This document shows positions 1 to 9,054 of a stretch of DNA of 35,096 nt, piece after piece. The DNA comes from Lojkania enalia (taxonomy: Eukaryota > Ascomycota > Dothideomycetes > Pleosporales): the NCBI GenBank assembly GCA_010094045.1, contig ML986761.1, positions 1 to 35,096 of the forward strand, given 5' to 3'. The position numbers were made by a program, and so were the translations under genes. How positions within the stretch are numbered: the stretch's first letter is position 1; each line of letters starts with the position of its first letter. The notes beneath the pieces are model-generated. The model did not search any database, was not told the DNA's origin, and was given only the letters and a program-made list of their open reading frames with translations.

Positions 1-934
1 CTTAATAGACCCTTAATATAATAGATAGTTAAATTATAGGACTATTAATACTAGTCCTTTTCTTATAGAGCGTCGCGTTGCTAGATATCTAGTTCTACTT
101 TCTTATCGTATACTAGCTAAGTTAATTATATAAGAAGAGGAGGTGAATAATTATAAGTAGTAGAATACTTAGAGGGCTATATAATCTAATTCTTATCCGT
201 ATCTAGCTAGAGTTAAAAATAATATAACTATTTAATACTAATAATATAATCTTAAATATCTAGATCTATAATAATAAATAAGTAGTTTTAGATAATTCTT
301 CTATTAATTTATAGGTATAAGTAGATATACTAATTAATTAGGGTTTAGATTCGGTCCTAAAAACCTCTAACAGTAATTTTAAAGGGTAAGCGCTATATTA
401 ATATATATAGAGCTTAAGAGAGTAATCTAGCTATTATTGAATTAAGGAATAGGAAGCCTTAAGCGCCTATATTAATAAAGGCGTTTAGTTATATACTAAC
501 GCCTTTTAAATATAGAATAGTAGAAATTTAGAAGTACTTTCCTCTAAATAAATATAATAAATCGATATTTAATAAGTTATACTTATTTAAGTTTAGGATA
601 GAGAGTTTTTCTAGGCGTCTCTATTTCCCACCTAAGAACTATCTAGGTAGTACTTATTTACATCTAGAAACTCTTCTTCCTTAATTTTCTCTTATTTAAC
701 CTCTATTTCTTATACTTTAAAGATTATATATTCGTTCGTAAAGTATTCTAGTTTACTATAATTATAGTAATTACCTAGAGTTATATACCTTTTAGGTACG
801 AGAGTCTTATTAGGTTATTAAGAAGTAATTATAATAGAATAAGGTATTAATATTAGGGTAGATTAGGGTGGTATTAGATTGTAGATTACCTTAGATAAAC
901 TCTTAGAAACCTTCTAGTACTAATCTAAATTTAT

Positions 935-1140
935 TTTAGCTGCAACTTATAGGCTAGTAGTTCGTTCTAAAAGGCTAAGAACGCTCCTTCTTTCTATATT
1001 ATAGGCTGTTAAGTAGGCAACTATAGCGTTAAAGGAGCCTTTCTATATAAGCTTAAAGCTAAAGTATAATATCCTTAAGCTAGAAAGAATCTTATCTTAT
1101 AGATAGAAGAACTACTTAGATTAGAATACAGATCCCCTAA
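935..1140 (+). pseudogene. Unrecognised coding-like relic
   Basis: One plus-strand frame, with AGC at 938-940, reads as ordinary mixed-composition protein (for example NAPSFYIIGC, then VGNYSVKGAFLYKLKAKV) broken only by TAA/TAG codons of the kind RIP makes from CAA, CAG or TGG. Stop density is lower and residue variety higher than in the other frames. I do not recognise the family and propose no function. It could be part of the F-family element or of an independent transposon. No start or end can be defined. Confidence 0.3.
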
Positions 1141-1743
1141 TAGATATACTAATAAAGCAAGTTTTAAAAGTTGGGAATACTTCTCTCTTATTTATCTTTA
1201 GGACCTAAAACGCCTATTACACCTCTATCTCTTTATTATCTATAATAAAATATAATCGTAGAAGTAAAATTATTTCTTTAGTATTCTTAAACTAATACTA
1301 GTCTAATTTAGCTAGGTATTTTAGTTCTAGATACCCTTTTACAGTACTAGAGGTATATTTCTATACTAATACTATATATATATACTCTATCTAATAGTAA
1401 TCTATATTAATCTTAAATTAGTCTAGGATTAAGGCTTACTATTATTTAAATATAGGTTTACTACTATCTATAAAGCTTTCGATCTTAAATATACGTTTAG
1501 TAAAGTAGACTTAAGAGGGCTTAAGGGTAGTTAAGAGGTTTCTTACTAGGGAAGTTGTAAAAGTTTTCTAATATATTATTAGTTCTAATTCAGTAGTTTA
1601 TAGAGGTTAATTAGGACTAATAGTTCTCTATTATATTAAGTATATAATCTCCTCCTATAAAATTGCGATTTATTCCTTAAGGGTTAGTTTACTCTAATTT
1701 CCTTTTAAATTAGATAGGTTCTTTATTATAGGCTTTATAGAGA

Positions 1744-1767
1744 GGGGTCCGCCTATCGCAGGGCCCC
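1744..1767. repeat. Short GC-rich imperfect hairpin
   Basis: GGGGTCC at 1744-1750 and GGGCCCC at 1761-1767 are inverted copies with one mismatch around a 10-base loop. It is a rare GC-rich island in this AT-rich region. Function unknown. Confidence 0.45.
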
Positions 1768-1789
1768 TTATAGGAGGTAATAGTTGTTC

Positions 1790-1835
1790 TACACGCGTAG
1801 ATAGAAGCTTACTCTTACTATAACTTACGCGTGTA
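1790..1835. repeat. Perfect 10-bp inverted repeat built on ACGCGT
   Basis: TACACGCGTA at 1790-1799 and TACGCGTGTA at 1826-1835 are exact reverse complements separated by 26 bases. Each arm holds the palindrome ACGCGT. The CpG sites survive, as expected where RIP hits CpA. It may be a transposon-end or regulatory palindrome; I cannot assign it. Confidence 0.5.
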
Positions 1836-2273
1836 TCGATTCTAGTATAGAAATTAGAAGGTAAATTATAGTTAAATATCAACGGTTACCTCTAATTCTA
1901 ATAGATTATTAGTAGTCTCTAAGTTTTTACTTAGGTGTACTCTACGCGGCTTTTCTAAAGGTAATTCTAATTATAGGGGATAGAAAGTTCTAAACCTAAA
2001 AGCTTCGGTTAATAGAAAGTCTTTAAAATCCTATCTAGATAACTAAATAATTTAATATAATAGTATATAAATATTATAATCTAAACTAAATTAAATATAT
2101 TTTAGACTTTAATATAGTTAAATAAACAATTAATACGATATTATTAAAGAGGCTATTACTAGTAGTATTAAGTTCTTCTATATAATATAATAGTATAGAT
2201 AAGATAATAGGTTCGAATATAGTACAAATCTACTTAGAGGTATATAGAAGTGCGTAAGGGTTTAAGGACCTAG

Positions 2274-2456
2274 AAATTCTATTAACATCTATAAGCCTTA
2301 TACGAAAGGATATAGAAGAACTATTAAGCTACTTATAAGGGAGTATACAACTATATATAGAAGGGAAAAGGGGTAGAACTAGGGGTAGAATAAGATAAGC
2401 GAAAAGCTTTAGGATAAGGTTATATATAAAGTTTTTCGTAGAACGATTTCTTTATA
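2274..2456 (-). repeat. LTR-like terminal repeat of family F, left copy
   Basis: This stretch is the reverse complement of 34914-35096, with differences mostly of the RIP kind. Read on the minus strand it begins TATAAAGAAATCG where the right copy has TGTAAAGAAATCG, so the terminus was TG, as in LTRs. The inner junction is sharp: at 2457 the sequence switches to gag of the layer-0 gypsy remnant. It contains a stem-loop (2400-2438) and a TATA-like run. The length of the repeat and the coding part of F are not known, because the matching copy runs off the window. Confidence 0.6.
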
Positions 2457-2745
2457 TTATTATACTTTTTATTTTATATCTACTTTTCTAAAGATATTTT
2501 AAACCTTATTCTTAAATTCTTCTTAACTCTTAAAAAGTTTGTCTATAAATTCTATAGTCTTCTTTATATTATTTCTATTCTCTAGTTAATCTACTATAAA
2601 TAGTTCGACTTATACTAGTAGTATTTCTTCTATATTTATTATTACAGCTAAAATCTTATTCTTATTTAAGAAGAAGGTTATATTATTAAACTTAAAGTAC
2701 AGCTCTATTAATATAAGAAAAGAGTTAATATATTCTTTCTTACTA

Positions 2746-2784
2746 ATATACTCTATAAGCGAGCGGCTACTATAAGTAAGCAGC
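2746..2784. repeat. Fot-A left terminal inverted repeat with two tandem 13-bp motifs
   Basis: The repeat pairs with 4543-4581. Inside it ATAAGCGAGCGGC and ATAAGTAAGCAGC follow each other with a 4-base spacer, so each end presents two near-identical sites, plausibly for transposase binding. Confidence 0.8.
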
Positions 2785-2859
2785 CACCCTATTATTAATC
2801 CTACTACCTATTAACTTTAAAATATAATACCTTAGCAACCTAATACGATAAAGCTTTTA

Positions 2860-4440
2860 AATAAGACTTAAATAAACCTTATAATTTAAGCTATTAAATA
2901 TAACGTAAAACTATTAGAAAAAAGCGCGTCTTTAATATATAATATCCTCTAAACTACGCTATACTATTAACTAGCTAGGATACCTATATAAAATAGTACT
3001 AAGACTAATTTAAAAAGGTTTACTAAACTAGAAGAGGAGATAATTATAAACTTTATCCTTAAACTAGATTTAAACAGGTTTTTACTAACTCTAGCTACTA
3101 TTTATAATATAGTTAATATACTACTAGCTAAGCGTTAAGCTGGTTAAATTAGTTAAAACTAGCTATCTAACTTTATTATATATACGCTCTTAATTAAAAC
3201 CTACCTTAACTAACTATATAATTATTAATAAGCGAAATATAAAGATTTAGATATTATAACTAGATAGTTTAATCTAGTTAAAGTTATAGTTAAGAAATAT
3301 AAGATTATACCTAAAAATATCTTTAATTTTAATAAAACAGGCTTTTAGATAGAGGTAATAACTAGCTATACAGTTATTATAGGTATAGAATAATATAATA
3401 GGCTAAAAGCTATACAGCTAAATAATTAAGAATAGATTATAATTATTTAAGGAGTTAGTATAGCTAGCTAGGTAATTCTACTATATATTATCCTTAAAAT
3501 AAAATATTATTAGACAACCTAATATAGTAAAAATCTACTAAAAGATTAGGTAATTAGTATTAGTAAAAATAGATAGATAATAAATAAGTATAGAATTAAG
3601 TAGATAAAGTACTTTAATTTATATATAAAAGGTCGTTTAATTAGTAAATAACAGCTACTTATATTTAATAGCTATAAAAGCTACTACTCTATCAAATTCC
3701 TATTTCTCTATAAGTAGAATAGGATTATAGCTCTCTATATACTTATATATACCTTATATATCCTATAAATTTTTAATATTAGCTGCTTCTTACTATTAAA
3801 GTATATATATAGAACTGAGGTTAGCTAGCTAATTTATTACTATATTAACTATATTAATAAGCTATCCTTTCTACTAGTCTTTAGAGTAGCCTTTAAGAAA
3901 GCGATTATAAAGGATAATATCTATATAAGCTTCTAAACTATAAACCTAGTTCTATTTAAATTAGATATAGTTCTCTTACAACTAGATATTAAACTTCGAA
4001 CACCTATATTAGAGCTAGAAGTTACAACTATTTAGAAGGTTAAAATACTCTATAATTCTTACGAATTTAATATATAGAAGTAGCTGCTCTATAATTATAT
4101 TTAAAGCTATTAGAATTTATTATCTTCTACTCTATTTAAAATAGTAGAGCAGCTCTATAAAGGCTATTAAAAAATAGATCACTTTAATACCTTATAATAA
4201 AGCTGAATAGCTGCTTTAGAGTAGGCTATAAAGGATATTATAAAGTATAGGGGGTATTAAAAGAAACGTATATAGGAAGAAAGTGCTCTATTAATTAAAT
4301 AGAGACTTAAAAAGGCTGCTACTAGTATAGTAGGAGGTAAAAGGCGTTGGTAAGAGTTATTAGTACTAAATAGTATATAGCGCGTACAGCGCTGTATATA
4401 CTATAAAATAGCTAGCTATAATATTTATACCTATTAATTA
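2860..4440 (+). pseudogene. Fot1/pogo-like transposase relic with C-terminal zinc knuckle
   Basis: This relic encoded the DDE transposase that excises and inserts Fot-A. Reading through RIP stops, the order is: a CENP-B-type helix-turn-helix (EEIIINFILKLDLN, then LATIYNIVNILLAKR near 3035-3137), the second HTH part (SNFII), and the DDE domain starting at NIFNFNKTGF near 3310-3350. In that last motif the first catalytic Asp (family NFDETGF) is now Asn. There follow the IQGVS block, the GR.....LLIFNSYKS block (family LLILDGHxSH) and the LSFLLVFRVAFKKAI block near 3860-3905. Near 4392-4436 a C-x2-C-x4-H-x4-C knuckle can be traced, with its second Cys, His and last Cys turned to Tyr. Dozens of stops make it a clear pseudogene. 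Confidence 0.85.
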
Positions 4441-4838
4441 GGCGAAAAAAGGACTTAATAATCCTCTACTAGAATATCTAATTAATATACTATAATATTA
4501 TTAAGGGAGTTGCATGCGAAGTCTAGTATAGGTAGTAGAATAGCTGCTTACTTATAGTAGCCGCTCGCTTATAAAATACGTTATTAAACTTTTTTAGTAA
4601 GGCTATTTTAGTCTATATTTATTATTTAGCTTTAGTTAAGTTAGCTCTAGTTATAGCTAGCTTATATTATATTTATATAATATAAGTTTTCTATTCTTAT
4701 ACTTTCTATACTATAGTTTCTTCTAGAGCTTATAACTTTTAAGTTATTATAACTTAATTCTATAATATAGTAGATATTTTTAAATAGTTCCTTTTTCTTT
4801 TAATATTAGATAGTTATTATATTACTAATCTATATACT

Positions 4839-5338
4839 TATTATAAATATAGAATACTAAGAAATAATACCTTTATAGCTAGAATTTAATCTAATATTAG
4901 CTATTATATAGGTCGACTTAGACAAGAACTAATAAGGTAATAATAGGTAGATATATATTATAGACTAACTATTAGATAGTAAGTAGTAGGACTATAAGAA
5001 CTAGAGAGATAATTAGTTAGATAATAAAGTATAGTATAATCTATATATATAATAATAGTAGAAGTATTAGATATAGTAGGATAGACCTAATAAACTTAAC
5101 AGATCTAATAAGCTAGGCTTAATAGTTTTAAACCTTTCTATATAAGTTAATAGATCTTCTTTATAAATTAAATTTTATATAGTTATTCTTATAGATTTAT
5201 CTTATTACTATATTAGACTTCTAAGAATATATTTATTTATATTTAAAGAACTAGCAACTCTTATACTTTCTCTTTATTAAAGTTTCTATCTCTAATCAAC
5301 CTAATATAAATAAGGTTCTAGTATATAGGTTAGTAATA
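4839..5338 (+). repeat. Element 3 5' LTR (500 bp)
   Basis: It aligns end to end with the reverse complement of the element 2 LTR at 29777-30274 (498 bp). It begins TATTATAAATATAG and ends GGTTAGTAATA, which is TG...CA after undoing RIP at the ends. It is much more RIP-mutated than the element 2 copy. The sequence just inside, at 5339, should contain the primer-binding site, but I could not match it to a tRNA. Confidence 0.85.
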
Positions 5339-5399
5339 TAATAACTACCTAATATTAAGAGAAATAGGAATTATCTAAAGATATCTACTATATTATAGA

Positions 5400-6012
5400 G
5401 TTAAGTTATAATAATTTAAAGGCTATAAGCTTTAGAAGAAGCTATAGTATAGAAAGTATAAGAATAGGAAACTTATATTATATAGATATAATATAAGCTA
5501 GCTACAATTAGAGCCGACTTAGCTAAAGCTAAATAATAAGTATAAGCTAAAATAGTCTTACTAAAAAAGTTTAATAGTAAGAAAGAATATATTAACCCTT
5601 TTCTTATATTAATAGAGTTATACTTTAGATTTAATAGTATAACCTTCTTTTTAAATAAGAATAAGATTTTAGTTATAATAATAAATATAGGAGAAATACT
5701 ACTAGTATAGACCGAACTATTTATAGTAAACTAGCTAGAGAATAAAGGTAATATAAAGAAGACTAGAAAATCTATAGATAAACTCTTTAAGAATTAAGAA
5801 GGATTTAAAAATAAGGTCTAAAATATCTTTAGAAAAGTAGATATAAAATAGAAAGTATAAAGAAAGTTCCTAAAGCTAATCTAGACTAAAAGAGTAATAG
5901 ATTATACTATAAAATTTTAGAAACTTAGTACTAGACTAGAATAGAATAATAGTATATTAGTAGAAATCATCTATAAAGGGCTTAAAGATAAAGTTAAAGA
6001 TAATCTAGCTAG
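5400..6012 (+). pseudogene. gag: Element 3 gag, N-terminal part
   Basis: This frame encodes the capsid part of the retrotransposon structural protein. Visible blocks in order are KKEYINPFLILIELYFRFNS, the N.LENKGNIKKTRKS region, FRKVDIK and VIDYTIKF.KLSTRLE, ending in YKGLKDKVKDNLAS at the junction. All fit the gypsy Gag pattern. Stops come from RIP. The frame is cut after codons at 6012 by insertion of element 1 and resumes at 14665. The same gag sits on the minus strand of element 2 at about 28970-29600. Confidence 0.85.
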
Positions 6013-6343
6013 TATAACAGCCTCTAATTAGCTAGGTATAGGATAGGGTAATAACTAAGAGTAATTATATACTATAGGGAGATTATTCTTATAGGTTTAT
6101 AATAGAAGTATATAAGTAGAGTATATAAAAGATATTTAGGTTAACTATAAAAAGCTATAAAAGTTAGAGTTATAAAGTTATTAAATATAATTTAGTTTCT
6201 TTACTTATTCTTTTCTACTTAGTTACTTAGTTAACTAAGCTACTAAACGCGTTATTTTATATTAGCTTTATTCTTTTAACTATATAGAGTTCTAGATTTT
6301 AATTAAATCTAGTATAGGGATTCTTATAGGAGTATTTATAATA
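6013..6343 (-). repeat. Element 1 3' LTR (331 bp)
   Basis: It matches 14329-14659 over its full length with substitutions mostly C-to-T or G-to-A. On the minus strand it begins TATTATAAATAC (TGTTACGGATAC before RIP, from the other copy) and ends GGCTGTTATA, giving TG...CA termini after undoing RIP. Confidence 0.92.
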
Positions 6344-6358
6344 CTATTTTCCCCCTCT
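6344..6358 (-). promoter_or_regulatory. Element 1 polypurine tract
   Basis: On the minus strand AGAGGGGGAAAATAG lies immediately upstream of the 3' LTR. Such a purine run primes plus-strand DNA synthesis in LTR retrotransposons. It fixes the element's orientation. The purine run lacks CpA/TpG targets, which explains its preservation. Confidence 0.8.
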
Positions 6359-6659
6359 AAGCTTTTAGCCGAAGAGTTTTCCTATTCGAATCTAGTATAT
6401 AGTAGGGTTAGTATACTGTCTTTACTAATATTATATATATTTCTAATACCTCTCTTTTATCGTTTAACCCTAAGTAAATACTATTATATTAATCGTATAA
6501 ACTGCTTAGGTAAGATTATTATATCTTACTTCTAGTATTCTTATAAGAGGCTAATTTATAAGATAGATAAGAAGAAAATACCTAAAAAATTATATTATTT
6601 AGAATACTTTTATACTAGTATATATTTATTATATAATATAGATCGTAATACTTAGATTA

Positions 6660-7015
6660 TATATATATTATAATCCTATATTACTAGTTTATCCCTAATT
6701 CTTCCTAGTAGTAAAATAGGATACTAAAGTTGCGAAGCTGGAAGAGAAGATTTATCTAGCTTAAGAAGAGTTAGAATAGCTTTTTAATAAGGTAGTAACG
6801 GCCTATATAAAGATTTAGTATCTTTATAAGGTTTGTAAATAAGTAAAATATAGATAGATAGAGGGTTATAAATATATATAGAAGCAGCTTAAAGAAGAGA
6901 AAGAGGCGGATTATAAGGCGGGTCTTCTTCTTAAAGTAGAGTTGTCTCCTATAATATAGTTAATATCGTTTAATTCTACTATTCCATCTCTAGGTTTTCT
7001 TCGCGAATTTAGTTT
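6660..7015 (+). pseudogene. Element 1 antisense accessory ORF relic (coiled-coil type)
   Basis: Between the chromodomain and the 3' LTR, one plus-strand frame, opposite to gag-pol, reads as a charged, helix-forming protein. Blocks are DTKVAKLEEKIYLA, EELE.LFNKVVTAYIKI, KQLKEEKEADYKAGLLLKVE and STIPSLGFLREFSF, interrupted only by TAA/TAG of the RIP type. Heptad-like Leu/Ile spacing suggests a coiled coil. I cannot name the protein. From memory it resembles Lys/Arg/Glu-rich hypothetical proteins scattered in ascomycete genomes, which I cannot verify here. Chance antisense openness is possible but less likely given elements 2 and 4. Confidence 0.5.
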
Positions 7016-7205
7016 TTATAATATATCTATAATACTATAGAGTTAAAGTTTTCTTCTAGTTTCTAGATATTATTTTATAAGTTCCTATATTTATCTATTT
7101 CTAACTATTTAATTAGATAGTACTATTTATTATTCTAGGTCTTATACCTTATTATTTTCTTAACTTTCTATTTCTAGTTTTCTCTATATATATCTATATT
7201 ATATA

Positions 7206-9054
7206 ACATATTCTACTATTAAAGCGGCCAAACTATCGAAGCAGCTACTTTTTCTTAGCGTAACGAACACTATATATAAAAAGTTAATTTACTTAATACT
7301 AATAAGAGATTCTATATACAATATACTTTTATCTAATTTAGAATTTTCCCTACTATCCTTTTAGCATGTACGAGCGTTATGTCTAGTCTTACTATAGTTA
7401 CTATAGTAGCGTTAAGCTGGTTGAGCTCTTTTTTAAGTATCAGCACTATAAGTCTTCTTAAAGGGCTAAGAGCTTATAGATACTTTAGCAGCTATATATA
7501 AAGATCCCTCGCTATATAATACTATACTACTATATTAAATATACTTTCTTTTATGCGTTTTACGCTTAGTTACTTCTTCTAATTACCTTTTAAGCTTAGA
7601 GTTACGAGCTTAAAGAAGCGTATTCTAATATAGTATTAACTTAGCACCTTTTATAAGCTGTAAAAATCCTTCTTACACCTCTTTTAATAATCATATAAAA
7701 AACTTTCATATAAATATTAATTGTAACCTAAATTTATATATATTACTTAGAGTTTTAGACTACTAGAAGTCTTCTTATAGAAATAGTTCTAGTAGAATAC
7801 GTAGTTGTATATTAAGGCGATTTAATATAATCTACGCGTTTAGAGGAATAATTCCTATTATTTTAAAGGCCTTTTAATAGTTCTTATATATAAATACATT
7901 AAAAAACGCGTTCTTAAAGGCTAGAAAGAAGTCTTCTTTATTAATATAGTAGACGCGTCGGCGCGCTAAGTCTTATATATACTATAAGTACTTCAGCTTT
8001 AATAGTAAGAAGTAAACTATATTAAGAGGCTAAAGTATATATAATAAATAAGAAGGTATATAAAGTATTAGAATCTTTTATACGAGGTAGTAATCTTTAA
8101 ATTTCTAGTTAGGGTAGTTTTTATAGCCGTCTAAAATAAGTAGCCTATATAACTCTACCTAATATATTTTTATATACTTATTAAAATACTTTAACTATTT
8201 AAGACTAAACGCGTTATTTATCCAGCCGTTCTTAGAAACTAAAATTTTCTAATTATACGGTATACCTACTTCTTTATATTATATAGAGATATAGACGCGT
8301 CCTTTATAGATAATAAATAGTAGAGTTGCGTATATAGTAGTATAGATATTTTAAATAACTATAATCTATTTACAATTATTTAGCTATATAAAAGTAGGCT
8401 TTATATAACGTTCTAAACCTATAACAACCTTTATAGTACTAATAATATCTATCTAAAAGCCTGTCTTATTAAAGTTGTAGATATTATTATTATATATACT
8501 ATATTTCGTAATTATATTTTATACGAGCTTAAACTATATATTAATAACCTCTAGATTCTCTTATTTTATTCTTTAGCAATCTTTTACTTAATTAAAGGCT
8601 ATTTTAAGCTTATTTATACGCGCTATAAATCGTTTAAACTAATTCTTTCTTATAGATATTTTACTACGTACGCCTAATAGTTTATCTACTATATCTACTA
8701 CCTTATATAGCTGGGGTATAAATCCTTGTAAATTAAGGTTAAGGATATATTATACGATTATTTATTCTTTAGTTACTATAAACTTCTAGCGATTTAGTTG
8801 TATATAAGAACGAAACGCGATTCTATAAAGTCGAGTAGAGAGTTGTTAATATTATATATTAAAAGCTATAGAAGCGTGTCGCACGCTCTTAAACTAGCCT
8901 AATTTATACACCTGTAAGGTAAGCTCAATTCTACCTTCTTATTAAATTAATAGAAGGTTGTATTATAGATTTATTATAGTTCGTACGTAGTATTTATAAT
9001 ACTAAGAAAAAGTAGCCGCTTTAATAGTTTAGCTGCTTCGATAGTAGAATATAT
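7206..9054 (-). mobile_element. Fot-D1: Fot1/pogo-type DNA transposon, 1849 bp
   Basis: Terminal inverted repeats of about 55 bp are flanked by TA at 7204-7205 and 9055-9056. A second copy, Fot-D2 (19006-20854), has exactly the same length and high identity but sits in a different retrotransposon, which confirms the ends. The transposase relic lies on the minus strand. The insertion separates the integrase tail from the chromodomain of element 1. The family differs from Fot-A/Fot-C in both ends and transposase. Confidence 0.92.
7330..8960 (-). pseudogene. Fot-D1 transposase relic
   Basis: The minus strand carries a DDE transposase of the Fot1/pogo group. Parallel reading with Fot-D2 gives, in order, a degraded HTH part near the right end and the DDE start (NFNKTGF-like, near 8465-8485). 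Next come a SKNGWINNAF block, a LLILDSYKS block (family LLILDGHxSH) around 8110-8160, and a NKEGFLPAFKNAFFNVF block near 7900-7960. Many codons are stops and the first catalytic Asp reads as Asn. Its length agrees with a normal protein of about 500 residues. Confidence 0.8.

Larger units (their letters stand above)
1..2273. other. Unclassified RIP-degraded sequence, probably interior of an F-family element
   Basis: This stretch is AT-rich and almost free of CpA and TpG, like the rest of the window, and has no long open frame. It lies inside the outer end of the F-family terminal repeat (2274-2456), so it may be the interior or remaining LTR of that element. I found no reverse transcriptase, integrase, DDE or HTH signature in frames I translated on either strand. 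The only coding-like part I could see is near 935-1140 on the plus strand. Stops are dense elsewhere. An unrelated older insertion is equally possible. Confidence 0.4.
2746..4581 (+). mobile_element. Fot-A: Fot1/pogo-type DNA transposon (Tc1/mariner superfamily), 1836 bp
   Basis: The ends are 39-bp terminal inverted repeats (2746-2784 and 4543-4581), flanked by the TA duplications 2744-2745 and 4582-4583. The empty site can be read in element 2 (TTACTATTAAAC near 29538-29549), which proves the boundaries. The interior carries a Fot1-like transposase relic on the plus strand. Size, TA target and transposase all fit the fungal Fot1/pogo group. It is inserted in gag of the layer-0 gypsy remnant. 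It is heavily RIP-mutated and cannot be active. Confidence 0.9.
2457..4819 (-). pseudogene. gag: gag fragment of the layer-0 gypsy remnant, split by Fot-A
   Basis: Gag is the structural protein that packages retrotransposon RNA. The minus strand here encodes the N-terminal gag half seen intact in order in elements 2 and 3: a run resembling PFLxxIELYFRF, then the NWLENKGN region. The reading frame is broken by RIP stops and by insertion of Fot-A at a TA. The C-terminal half and zinc knuckle are missing because family F truncates it. Identification rests on colinear similarity to 28970-29720 (minus) and 5400-6012 (plus). Confidence 0.75.
2457..4838 (-). mobile_element. Layer-0 Ty3/gypsy remnant (same family as elements 2 and 3)
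   Basis: Once Fot-A (2746-4581 plus one TA) is removed, this segment aligns without a break to element 2 between about 29265 and 29795, on the same strand. It holds the N-terminal half of gag, the leader, and the first 19 bases of the LTR (4820-4838, beginning TATTACTAA). It is cut on the left by family F at 2457 and on the right by the 5' LTR of element 3 at 4839. It is the oldest layer in the stack. The rest of its LTR would be expected beyond element 3 and is not in the window. Confidence 0.8.

Noticed and set aside
1694..1882. 62-codon open frame on the minus strand
   Set aside because: It overlaps the two hairpins, matches no family I know, and lies in RIP-degraded repeat DNA; chance openness is the simplest reading.
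2200..2225. GGTTCGAATATAGTAC resembling a tRNA T-arm or B box
   Set aside because: No acceptor, D-arm or anticodon arm can be folded around it, so I do not call a tRNA or SINE.
8040..8110. Possible simple microsatellites in TA-rich tracts
   Set aside because: TA richness is everywhere from RIP; no uniform repeat unit of notable length is present.
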